Source: Rhabdaerophilum calidifontis (GTDB lineage: Bacteria; Pseudomonadota; Alphaproteobacteria; Rhizobiales; Beijerinckiaceae). Taken from it: a stretch of 64,000 nucleotides of DNA. The notes below the pieces were generated by a model, which saw only the letters and a program-made list of their open reading frames with translations, was not told the origin of the DNA and did no database searches. The position numbers and the translations under genes were made by a program. The stretch lies in NCBI RefSeq assembly GCF_008641065.1, contig NZ_VTRS01000006.1, positions 124,001 through 188,000 of the forward strand. The letters run 5' to 3'. This document shows, piece by piece, positions 19,061 to 26,226 of the stretch; position 1 is the first letter of the stretch; each line of letters opens with the position of its first letter.

Positions 19061-19094
19061 CGCGCCCCGCGCCCCGCGCCCCGCGCCCCGCGCC
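19061..19094. repeat. 7-bp tandem repeat (CGCGCCC)n
   Basis: Nearly five tandem copies of CGCGCCC lie between the end of the Sua5/TsaC gene (19105) and the start of the LysR gene (18981). The copies are identical except for the last base of the fifth. Such runs are prone to slippage, so copy number may differ between strains. It could affect expression of the LysR gene, whose start is 80 bases away. Confidence 0.7.
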
Positions 19095-19104
19095 TATCCG
19101 CCGA

Positions 19105-20106
19105 TCACGCCCGCGGCGCTGCCGCGCGCCGCAGCCGGTCGCGGATCGCCTCGCCGAGCCCTTCGGGGGGGATCGGCGCCACCGCGATGCCGCGATGCGC
19201 GCGGGCGTCGAGCGCGCGCAGATGGTGGTAGAGATTGGCGGCGGCCTCGGCGAGATCGCCGGTTTCGGAGAGGTTGAGCGTCAGCCCGGCTTCCGCCCCC
19301 GCCGGCAGCGGCAGGCCGAAGCCGAGGCAGGCTTCGCCCGGCAGGATCCGCGCCGCGTCGAGCCGCACCGGATGCGCGGGCGCGTAATGCGAATCGAGCC
19401 GGCCCGGCGCCAGCGGTGCTGCACCGTCGCCGCGATGCGCGGCAAGCGGGCGGCCAAGCCGAGCCTCGATCGCGGCGCGCGGCAGGCCGCCGGGGCGCAG
19501 CAGCGCCACCTCGCCGTCGAGGCAGGCGAGGATCGTCGATTCGACCCCGACCGGGCTCGCCCCGCCCGCGACGATCGCCGCGATTCCCGCGCCGAGATCC
19601 GCCGCGACATGCTCCGGCCGGGTCGGCGAGACATGGCCGGAGCGGTTGGCGCTCGGCGCTGCAACCGGTCGCCCCGTCGCGGCGAGGATCGCCTGCGCGA
19701 CCGGGTGATCGGGGACGCGGATCGCCAGCGTCGCGAGGCCCGCCCGCGCCAGTTCGCAGACCGGCGAGGCCGCACCGGCCGGCACGACGAGCGTCAGCGG
19801 TCCGGGCCAGAAGGCGCGGGCGAGGGCGCGCGCCGGTTCCGGGAAATCACCGAGCTCGAGCGCCGCGTCGAGCGTGGCAGCATGCGCGATCAGCGGGTTG
19901 AAATGCGGCCGCCCCTTGGCGGCATAGAGCCCGGCTATGGCGGCCGGGTCGGTCGCGTCGGCACCGAGGCCGTAGACGGTCTCGGTCGGGAAGGCGACGA
20001 GCGCCCCGGCGCGCAGAAGCCGCGCCGCCTCGGCGATGCCGGCGGGGGCGGCATCGAGCCACAGGGGCCGGCCGGAGCCGGAACGGGGCGGCGCGATCGC
20101 GGCCAT
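19105..20106 (-). CDS. tsaC: L-threonylcarbamoyladenylate synthase (Sua5/TsaC type)
   Basis: A 333-residue enzyme that makes threonylcarbamoyl-AMP for the t6A modification of tRNAs decoding ANN codons. The YrdC domain shows FPTETVYGLGADA and KGRPHFNPL (Lys64, Arg66) and SANRSGHVSPT. The extra C-terminal 110 residues are the Sua5 domain, so it is the long form. The start at 20106 is the first ATG before conserved sequence; the frame remains open through the promoter. A TGTCA-N6-TGACA inverted repeat lies 20 bases upstream. It diverges from the acyl-CoA dehydrogenase operon. Confidence 0.93.
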   Translation of the reverse strand: MAAIAPPRSGSGRPLWLDAAPAGIAEAARLLRAGALVAFPTETVYGLGADATDPAAIAGLYAAKGRPHFNPLIAHAATLDAALELGDFPEPARALARAFWPGPLTLVVPAGAASPVCELARAGLATLAIRVPDHPVAQAILAATGRPVAAPSANRSGHVSPTRPEHVAADLGAGIAAIVAGGASPVGVESTILACLDGEVALLRPGGLPRAAIEARLGRPLAAHRGDGAAPLAPGRLDSHYAPAHPVRLDAARILPGEACLGFGLPLPAGAEAGLTLNLSETGDLAEAAANLYHHLRALDARAHRGIAVAPIPPEGLGEAIRDRLRRAAAPRA

Positions 20107-20126
20107 GGTCCAATCCCTCGCGCGAA

Positions 20127-20142
20127 TGTCAGGTTTTTGACA
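20127..20142. promoter_or_regulatory. TGTCA-N6-TGACA inverted repeat before tsaC
   Basis: TGTCAGGTTTTTGACA has perfect 5-bp arms around six bases. It lies 20 bases upstream of the tsaC start on the minus strand. It fits a dimeric regulator site; no factor can be named and chance is possible. Confidence 0.3.
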
Positions 20143-20243
20143 CAGGCCCCGCGCGATAGCGTGGATAATGGCCCGCGTCGATCCTTGATCGCGTCGCCGG
20201 CGACACTTCGTGCGATCGGGCTTGCAACGGATCAGGAGACGAT

Positions 20244-20260
20244 ATAGTTTATATGTAAAC
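20244..20260. promoter_or_regulatory. Candidate operator upstream of the acyl-CoA dehydrogenase operon
   Basis: ATAGTTTATATGTAAAC is the exact reverse complement of 4238-4254 upstream of ETF-QO. The 14-bp core GTTTATATGTAAAC is palindromic except at the central pair. It lies 107 bases before the GTG start at 20368. The two sites control genes of one electron path, so a common regulator of fatty-acid or acyl-CoA degradation is inferred. Confidence 0.7.
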
Positions 20261-20367
20261 AAACTGATGTCGAGCCGCGGCCCCGGCCTTTCGGGAGAGG
20301 GGCGGCCTTGCTAGGCTCGCGGAACACGAAAGACGAGGGCGGCCCGTTCCGCCCGCATGGAGGGAAC

Positions 20368-22155
20368 GTGACCTATCGCGCGCCGGTCGAGGATATTCTG
20401 TTCGCGATGCGCCATGCCGCCGGGCTTGAGCGCGGGATCGAGAGCGGGCTCTACGCCGATCTCGCCGATGGCGCCGCCGAGGCGGTGCTCGAGGAGGCGG
20501 CGAAATTCGCCGAGGCGCGGATCGCGCCGCTCAACCGCACCGGCGACCGGGAGATGGCCCGCCTCGTCGACGGCCGGGTGGTCATGCCGGAAGGGTTCGC
20601 GGAGACCTATCGCGATTGGGCGGCGGGGGGCTGGCTGGGGGTCGCGGCCGCGCCGGAATTCGGCGGCCAGGGCCTGCCGGTCCTGCTCAACATCGCCTGC
20701 ACCGAGATGTGGAACGCGGCGAACCTCGCCTTCGCGCTCAACCCGCTGCTCACCATGGGCGCGATCGAGGCGCTGACGGCGCATGGCTCGGATACGCTGA
20801 AGGCGACCTATCTTGAGAAGATGATCGCCGGGGAATGGACCGGCACGATGAACCTGACCGAGCCGGCGGCCGGCTCGGATCTCAACCTGCTGACCGCGCG
20901 GGCCGAACCGGCGGGCGACGGCAGCTACCGCATCTTCGGCAGCAAGATCTTCATTACCTATGGCGATCACGAGATGACGGAGAACATCGTCCATCTCGTG
21001 CTCGCGCGGCTGCCGGACGCGCCGCCCGGCACGCGCGGCATCTCGCTGTTCCTGGTCCCGAAATTCCTCGTCAACGCCGATGGCTCGCTCGGCGCGCGCA
21101 ACGATCTGCGCTGCCATGCCCTCGAACACAAGCTCGGCATCCACGCTTCCCCGACCGCGACCATGATCTATGGCGATAGGGGTGGCGCCATCGGCTGGCT
21201 GGTCGGCGAGGAGAACAAGGGCCTCGCCTGCATGTTCACGATGATGAACAATGCCCGCCTGGCGGTGGGCGTCCAGGGCGTGGCGGTGGCCGAGCGTGCC
21301 TATCAGCAGGCGCTCGGCTATGCGCGGGAGCGCCGGCAGGGCCGGGCGACCGGCGCTTCTGCGGCCTCGCCGATCATCGCGCATCCGGATGTCAAGCGCA
21401 TGCTGCTCGAAATGCGCGCGAAGACCGCCGCCGCGCGTGCGCTCTGCCTGGCGACCGCCGCCGCGCTCGACCGCCACCACCGCGCCGGAGATGCCGAGGC
21501 GGAGCGGATCGCGCACGAGGAGGCGAGCCTGCTGACCCCGATCGCCAAGGCGTTCTCGACCGATATCGGCATCGAGGTCGCCTCGCTCGGCGTGCAGATC
21601 CATGGCGGCATGGGCTTCGTCGAGGAGACCGGGGCGGCCCAGCATTACCGCGATGCGCGCATCCTTCCGATCTACGAGGGCACCAACGGCATCCAGGCGA
21701 TCGATCTCGTGACGCGCAAGCTGCCGCTCTCCGGCGGGGCGCGCGTCGCGGCGATGATCGCGGAGTGCCGCCGCTCGGCCGAGGCGGCCGCCGCGGTCAA
21801 CGAACCCGGCTTCGGGCGCATGGGCGCGCGCCTCGGCGAGGCGGTCGACGCGCTCGAACGCGCGACGCGCTTCATGCTCGACAATCTCAAGGCCCGGCCC
21901 GACACCGCACTCGCCGGCGCGACGCCCTATCTCCGGCTCTTCGCGCTGGCCGCCGGCGGCGCGCGCCTTGCCGATCAGGCCTTGGCCGCGCGGGCGGCGC
22001 TTGCCGCGGGTGAGACCGATCCGCGCCATGCCCGGCGCATCGGCGATGCCCGTTTCTTCGCCGAGAATGTTGCGAGCGGCGCCGGCGGGCTCGAGATCGC
22101 GGTGCTCGAAGGCGGCGAGGCCGTCAATGCCGCCTTCCAAGATGCGGCGGAGTGA
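20368..22155 (+). CDS. Acyl-CoA dehydrogenase (long C-terminal-domain type)
   Basis: A 595-residue FAD enzyme that oxidises acyl-CoA to enoyl-CoA and passes electrons to ETF. It has the N-terminal domain, MNLTEPAAGSDLN (substrate/FAD motif), QIHGGMGF, and IYEGTNGIQAIDL, where the Glu near residue 437 is the expected catalytic base. An extra C-terminal domain of about 120 residues is typical of this long subgroup. The start is taken as GTG at 20368 (TYRAPVEDILF), with GGAGGGA seven bases upstream; a TTG at 20308 is less likely. It is the first gene of an operon with an enoyl-CoA hydratase and an SDR, behind the operator shared with ETF-QO. Confidence 0.94.
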   Translation: MTYRAPVEDILFAMRHAAGLERGIESGLYADLADGAAEAVLEEAAKFAEARIAPLNRTGDREMARLVDGRVVMPEGFAETYRDWAAGGWLGVAAAPEFGGQGLPVLLNIACTEMWNAANLAFALNPLLTMGAIEALTAHGSDTLKATYLEKMIAGEWTGTMNLTEPAAGSDLNLLTARAEPAGDGSYRIFGSKIFITYGDHEMTENIVHLVLARLPDAPPGTRGISLFLVPKFLVNADGSLGARNDLRCHALEHKLGIHASPTATMIYGDRGGAIGWLVGEENKGLACMFTMMNNARLAVGVQGVAVAERAYQQALGYARERRQGRATGASAASPIIAHPDVKRMLLEMRAKTAAARALCLATAAALDRHHRAGDAEAERIAHEEASLLTPIAKAFSTDIGIEVASLGVQIHGGMGFVEETGAAQHYRDARILPIYEGTNGIQAIDLVTRKLPLSGGARVAAMIAECRRSAEAAAAVNEPGFGRMGARLGEAVDALERATRFMLDNLKARPDTALAGATPYLRLFALAAGGARLADQALAARAALAAGETDPRHARRIGDARFFAENVASGAGGLEIAVLEGGEAVNAAFQDAAE

Positions 22156-22159
22156 GAGC

Positions 22160-22912
22160 ATGACCGGGAATGTCGTCCAGCGGCGCGAAGGCGCCGTCCT
22201 AGTCCTGACGCTCGACCGCGCCGACAAGAAGAACGCGCTGACCGGCGACATGTATCGCGCGCTGAGCGCCGGCCTCGCGGACGCCAATGCCGACCCCGCC
22301 ATCGGCGCGACGCTGATCCTCGGCCAGCCGGGCATCTTCTGCGCAGGCAACGACATCAAGGATTTCGTCGGCTTCGCGATGTCGGGCAGCCTGGGCGAGC
22401 CGATCCTCGCCTTCCTGCGCGCGCTCGTCGCCAATGCGAAGCCGCTCGTTGCAGGCATCGACGGCGCCGCCATCGGCATCGGCACCACCCTGGTCCTGCA
22501 TTGCGATTACGCCGTGGCGAGCGAGCGGGCGCTGTTCCAGACGCCCTTCGTCGATCTCGCCCTGGTGCCCGAGGCCGGTTCGAGCCTCATCCTGCCCCAG
22601 CTCATGGGCCAGCGCCTCGCCTTCGAGATGCTGGTGATGGGCGAGAAGTTCGACGCGGACCGCGCGGCGGCCACCGGCCTTGTCAACCGCGTCGTCGCGG
22701 CCGAGACGCTCGAAGCCGCCGCGATCGACGCCGCCCGGCGCATCGCCGCCAAGCCGCGCGAGGCGACGATGATCGCCAGGGCGCTGATGCGCGGCGATCC
22801 CGCCGCGCTGCTCGCACGGATCGACGCGGAGGCCAGCGCCTTCGCCGAGCGTCTGCGCTCCGACGAGGCCCGGCGGGCCTTCGAGGCGTTCCTGTCGAAA
22901 GGCAAGGGATGA
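22160..22912 (+). CDS. Enoyl-CoA hydratase/isomerase family protein
   Basis: A 250-residue crotonase-fold protein in the acyl-CoA dehydrogenase operon. The oxyanion-hole segment is FCAGNDIKDF. Of the two Glu used by classical enoyl-CoA hydratases, the second is present (PEAGSS), but the first position falls in GIGTTL, where Thr replaces Glu. That pattern is more usual in enoyl-CoA isomerases, so it may shift double bonds rather than add water. The ATG at 22160 begins four bases after the dehydrogenase stop. An SDR gene follows 51 bases later. Confidence 0.88.
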   Translation: MTGNVVQRREGAVLVLTLDRADKKNALTGDMYRALSAGLADANADPAIGATLILGQPGIFCAGNDIKDFVGFAMSGSLGEPILAFLRALVANAKPLVAGIDGAAIGIGTTLVLHCDYAVASERALFQTPFVDLALVPEAGSSLILPQLMGQRLAFEMLVMGEKFDADRAAATGLVNRVVAAETLEAAAIDAARRIAAKPREATMIARALMRGDPAALLARIDAEASAFAERLRSDEARRAFEAFLSKGKG

Positions 22913-22963
22913 GCCGGGGCCCGATCTCCGCCGCCGAATGCAATGCCGTCTGAAAGGTGCGCC

Positions 22964-23830
22964 ATGAGCCTCCACGCAAAGACCCTCTTCATCACCGGTG
23001 CCTCGCGCGGCATTGGCCTCGCGATCGCGCTGCGCGCGGCGCGGGACGGCGCGAATATCGTCGTCGCCGCCAAGACCGCGGAACCGCATCCGAAGCTCGA
23101 GGGCACGATCTTCACCGCCGCCGACGCGATCGAGAAGGCCGGCGGCAGGGCGCTTCCGATCGCGCTCGATATCCGCGACGACGCCGCGACCGAGGCGGCG
23201 ATGGCGAAGGCCGCGCAGCATTTCGGCGGCATCGACATCGTCGTCAACAATGCGAGCGCGATCAACCTCGCCCCGGTCGCGGCGCTGGAGATGAAGCGCT
23301 TCGACCTCATGCACCAGATCAACGCGCGCGGCACCTATCTCGTCTCGCGCACGGCGCTTCCCTATCTCGCGAAGGCCGCGAACCCGCATATCCTGATGCT
23401 GTCGCCGCCGCTTGACATGAAGGAGAAATGGTTCGCCGGCCATACTGGCTACTCGATGGCGAAATTCGGCATGAGCCTTGTCGTGCTCGGCCTTGCCGGG
23501 GAGACGCGCGGCCGCATCGGCGTCAATGCGCTCTGGCCGCGCACCACCATCGCCACGGCGGCGGTTCGCAACATCCTCGGCGGTGATGAACTGATGCGCG
23601 CCTCGCGCATGCCGGATATCTTGGCCGATGCGGCCTATGCGGTTTTCAACAAGGACGCGAAGACCTTCACCGGCCATTTCCTGATCGACGACACCTTCCT
23701 CGCCGGCGAGGGTGTGACCGACTTCGATCCTTACCGCGCCGATCCCACCCATGCGCTCGCGCCGGATTTCTTCGTGCCGGACGATATCCCGCCGCCGCCG
23801 ACCGCGCGCTTCGGGCCGCTCAAGGCGTGA
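22964..23830 (+). CDS. HSDL2-like short-chain dehydrogenase
   Basis: A 288-residue SDR close to hydroxysteroid-dehydrogenase-like protein 2 of peroxisomes. The cofactor motif is TGASRGIG (residues 11-18), the catalytic motif is YSMAK, and the unusual DFFVPDDIPPP stretch near the C-terminus occurs in this subgroup. The substrate is probably a lipid-derived hydroxy or keto acyl compound, given its place after acyl-CoA dehydrogenase and enoyl-CoA hydratase. The start at 22964 has GAAAGG nine bases upstream; an in-frame ATG at 22943 is less well placed. Confidence 0.88.
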   Translation: MSLHAKTLFITGASRGIGLAIALRAARDGANIVVAAKTAEPHPKLEGTIFTAADAIEKAGGRALPIALDIRDDAATEAAMAKAAQHFGGIDIVVNNASAINLAPVAALEMKRFDLMHQINARGTYLVSRTALPYLAKAANPHILMLSPPLDMKEKWFAGHTGYSMAKFGMSLVVLGLAGETRGRIGVNALWPRTTIATAAVRNILGGDELMRASRMPDILADAAYAVFNKDAKTFTGHFLIDDTFLAGEGVTDFDPYRADPTHALAPDFFVPDDIPPPPTARFGPLKA

Positions 23831-23914
23831 CCGCGGCCGCGTTTTTCGCTTGCCAAGACCGGACGGATCGGTTGGAACAGCGCTAGGCGCCGCGCCCCGC
23901 GACGAGGTTCCGGA

Positions 23915-24910
23915 ATGATCATTGCCCATCTCCCCGCGGGCGCGGCGGCGGCCGATGCCCGCTGCCATTTCGAGCGGCGCATCCTCGGCCCCTCGGATCC
24001 GGTTCCTGCGGATGCCGTCTGGCTCGACCTGATCGAGCCGACCCGCGAGGAGGACCGCCGCGTCGAACTGGCCCTCGGCATCGAAATCCCGACCCGAGAA
24101 GAATCGCAGAACATCGAGCCCTCCGAGGTGCTCTATTTCGAGAACGATGCGCGCTACATGTCGGCGCGCATCCTCTGCCAATCGGGGACGGAGAGCCCGA
24201 AGCTCGCGGCGATCTCCTTCATCCTGAAGGGCCGCGTGCTTGTCACGGTGCGCTATGACGAACCGCGCTCCTTCCAGATGTTCATCAACCGCCTCCAGCG
24301 GCCCGGTGCGGCTCTGGCCGATGGTGACCATATCCTCATCGCGCTGTTCGAGACCGTGATCGACCGCGCGGCCGAGATCCTGCGCCTGACGGGGGAGCGG
24401 ATCGACGATGTCTCCGCCGCCATCTTCGACGGTGCCGCGCCGCGCGGCGGCGGTGACCAGCTTCGCACCACGCTCCAGCTCATGGGCGCGGAGGGCAACC
24501 GCATCTCCAAGGTTCGCGAGAGCCTGGTTTCGGTCGAGCGGATGCTGCTCTTCCTCTCGGCGAACACCGCCGGCGCCGTCCTGCGCGACGATCTGCGTGC
24601 CGAGGTCCGCACCACCCTGCGCGACCTGCAATCGCTCGAGGACCACGCGACCTTCCTGTCCTCGAAGATCCAGTTCCTGCTCGATGCGGTTCTCGGCCTC
24701 GTCAATCTCGACCAGAACAAGATCATCAAGATCTTCTCGGTCGCGGCGGTCGTCTTCCTGCCGCCGACCCTGATCGCATCGAGTTACGGCATGAATTTCA
24801 AGAACATGCCTGAGCTTGAGTGGCAGTATGGCTATCCGCTGGCGCTCGGCCTCATGGTGCTCTCCGCCGCGGCGACCTATCTCTTCTTCAAGATGAAGCG
24901 GTGGCTGTGA
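23915..24910 (+). CDS. corA: CorA-family magnesium transporter
   Basis: A 331-residue divalent-cation channel. The large cytoplasmic N-terminal domain is followed by two C-terminal membrane helices. The selectivity motif YGMN (GMN at residues 292-294) lies between them, with MPELEW in the loop, and the chain ends KMKRWL. It carries Mg2+ or Co2+ into the cell. Its TGA overlaps the ATG of the SelW-like gene (TGATG), so the downstream protein is translationally coupled. Upstream, GCTAGG at 23882-23887 may be part of the promoter. Confidence 0.95.
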   Translation: MIIAHLPAGAAAADARCHFERRILGPSDPVPADAVWLDLIEPTREEDRRVELALGIEIPTREESQNIEPSEVLYFENDARYMSARILCQSGTESPKLAAISFILKGRVLVTVRYDEPRSFQMFINRLQRPGAALADGDHILIALFETVIDRAAEILRLTGERIDDVSAAIFDGAAPRGGGDQLRTTLQLMGAEGNRISKVRESLVSVERMLLFLSANTAGAVLRDDLRAEVRTTLRDLQSLEDHATFLSSKIQFLLDAVLGLVNLDQNKIIKIFSVAAVVFLPPTLIASSYGMNFKNMPELEWQYGYPLALGLMVLSAAATYLFFKMKRWL

Positions 24911-25209
24911 TGTCCGGCAAGCCTTCGATCACCATCACCTATTGCACGCTCTGCCACTGGATGCTGCGCGCCGCCTGGATGGCGCAGGAACTGCTTTCCA
25001 CCTTCGGGGAGGATCTCGGCCGCGTCAGCCTGGTTCCGACGCGCGGCGGCGTCTTCACGATCCATTACGGCGAGGAGCTGATCTGGGAGCGCGTGCGCGA
25101 CGGCGGCTTCCCGGATTCGAAGGAGCTCAAGAAGCGGGTGCGCGACCGCCTCGATCCGGGCCGCGATCTCGGCCATATCGACCGCGACCATCGCGGACCC
25201 GGCGGCTGA
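24910..25209 (+). CDS. SelW/Rdx-family thioredoxin-like protein
   Basis: A 99-residue protein of the Rdx (SelT/SelW/SelH) family. The redox motif is YCTLCHW (Cys12, Cys15); in vertebrate SelW the second position is selenocysteine, so this is the Cys form. The later RVSLVPTRGGVFTI and DGGFPDSKELKKRVRD segments are typical. It probably acts as a small thiol oxidoreductase; its partner is unknown. It overlaps corA by one base and is followed by a strong hairpin at 25220-25246. Confidence 0.9.
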   Translation: MSGKPSITITYCTLCHWMLRAAWMAQELLSTFGEDLGRVSLVPTRGGVFTIHYGEELIWERVRDGGFPDSKELKKRVRDRLDPGRDLGHIDRDHRGPGG

Positions 25210-25219
25210 GCCGGATGCG

Positions 25220-25246
25220 GCGGGGCGGAGACTGGCTCCGCCCCGC
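25220..25246. terminator. Hairpin terminator between convergent genes
   Basis: GCGGGGCGGAG-ACTGG-CTCCGCCCCGC forms a perfect 11-bp stem with a 5-base loop, ten bases after the SelW-like stop and 33 bases before the stop of the convergent outer-membrane gene. Only two T follow, so termination may be partial, but the site is well placed to serve both directions. A second weaker repeat (GAACGCC/GGCGTTC) spans 25251-25281. Confidence 0.65.
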
Positions 25247-25279
25247 TTCCGAACGCCGGACTAGGGGGGCCGGGGGCGT

Positions 25280-25987
25280 TCAGAACCGGTAATTCACGCC
25301 GATCTTCGCGGAGAGATCGCCGGCGGTGACATGGGTGCGACCGGCGGCGAAATTCATCTTCTGCTTGCCGAGTGCGAGGTAATCGACCTCGCCCTTGAGG
25401 CTGATCCGGTCGGTCAGCATCTGCTCGACGCCGAAGCCGAGGAGCGGGCCGGCGCGGGTCTCGTTCTTGCGGCTGGAGGCGAAGCCGCCGGTCGCCGGGC
25501 TTGTGTAGCGCACTGGCGCGATGCCGATGCCGGCGACGCCGTAGACCAGGGTCGAGCCGAAGGAATAGCCCAGCCGGGCCTTGAGCGCATGGCGCGAATG
25601 CTGCTCGACCCCGAGATGGGTCGAGCTCTTCTTGCGGCTGCCGAGCAGCAATGCGCTCTCGGCCTCGACGCCGTAGACGAGGCTCCCGGCCTGGAAATTG
25701 TAGCCGGCCTGCACGCCGAGCCGGCCGCCGCCCATGCTGCGGGTGTTGCGCTTGCCGGAGAAGTTCAGCGCGTTGATGTTGGGGCTCGCGCCGCTCGACT
25801 TGAATCCGTTCGCATCCCCGCCGCCATGCACGCCGATATAGCCGCCGGACCAGTCCATGACGCGCGCGGGTATCGGAGCCGCAGCCGGGGCCGGGCGGCG
25901 GGCAAGGGGATCGGCGGCGCCGGCGGCACCCGGCAGGAGGACTAGGGCGGCGGCGGTGAGCGCAAGGCCGGTTATTCTGTTCATCAT
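25280..25987 (-). CDS. Outer-membrane beta-barrel protein (Omp25/Omp31-like)
   Basis: A 235-residue porin-like surface protein. A signal peptide (cleavage near AGA-A) precedes a short Pro/Ala linker and then an eight-stranded-type barrel with WSGGYIGVHGG at its start, AGYNFQAG and repeated alternating aromatic/polar strands, ending in VNYRF; the terminal Phe is the outer-membrane sorting signal. Two ATG codons (25985-25987 and 25982-25984) are possible starts. It is divergent from a membrane-anchored AraC regulator, which likely controls it through the intergenic repeats at 26058-26132. Confidence 0.88.
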   Translation of the reverse strand: MMNRITGLALTAAALVLLPGAAGAADPLARRPAPAAAPIPARVMDWSGGYIGVHGGGDANGFKSSGASPNINALNFSGKRNTRSMGGGRLGVQAGYNFQAGSLVYGVEAESALLLGSRKKSSTHLGVEQHSRHALKARLGYSFGSTLVYGVAGIGIAPVRYTSPATGGFASSRKNETRAGPLLGFGVEQMLTDRISLKGEVDYLALGKQKMNFAAGRTHVTAGDLSAKIGVNYRF

Positions 25988-26057
25988 CGTCTCTCGGTTG
26001 GTCGGAACGGGCGGCGCCGGCGCCATGGCCGGCGCCTCGCCGCTCCGATGCCGGACC

Positions 26058-26086
26058 CCGACCCGCCTGTCGCCCGGACGGGTCGG
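26058..26086. repeat. Inverted repeat, 8-bp arms
   Basis: CCGACCCG (26058-26065) and CGGGTCGG (26079-26086) are perfect inverted arms 13 bases apart, in the region between the outer-membrane gene and the AraC-type gene. Together with the larger repeat at 26093-26132 they make two successive hairpins or protein sites. Confidence 0.5.
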
Positions 26087-26092
26087 CCCGGT

Positions 26093-26132
26093 CGCCGCCA
26101 TGTCCGAACGGGCCGGATCGGACATGGTGGCG
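26093..26132. repeat. Long inverted repeat, 15-bp arms with one mismatch
   Basis: The left arm CGCCGCCATGTCCGA and the right arm TCGGACATGGTGGCG pair in 14 of 15 positions around a 10-base loop. It is the strongest inverted repeat in any intergenic space of the window. It lies about 105 bases before the outer-membrane gene start on one side and 95 bases before the AraC-type start on the other. It could be an operator or a 5'-UTR structure of the outer-membrane transcript. Confidence 0.6.
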
Positions 26133-26226
26133 GGCCGCAGCCGCTGCCCGCCACAGTTTCGACCCGCTCGAACGCAATCCGGCAGGGAGCGTAGCGCGGG
26201 GCGCGCGAATCGGGGATCACGGTTCC

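Noticed and set aside
19061-19094. Tandem CGCGCCC repeats as a CRISPR array
   Set aside because: The units are seven bases with no spacers.
24910-25209. Selenoprotein in the SelW-like gene
   Set aside because: The redox motif is Cys-x-x-Cys with no in-frame TGA.
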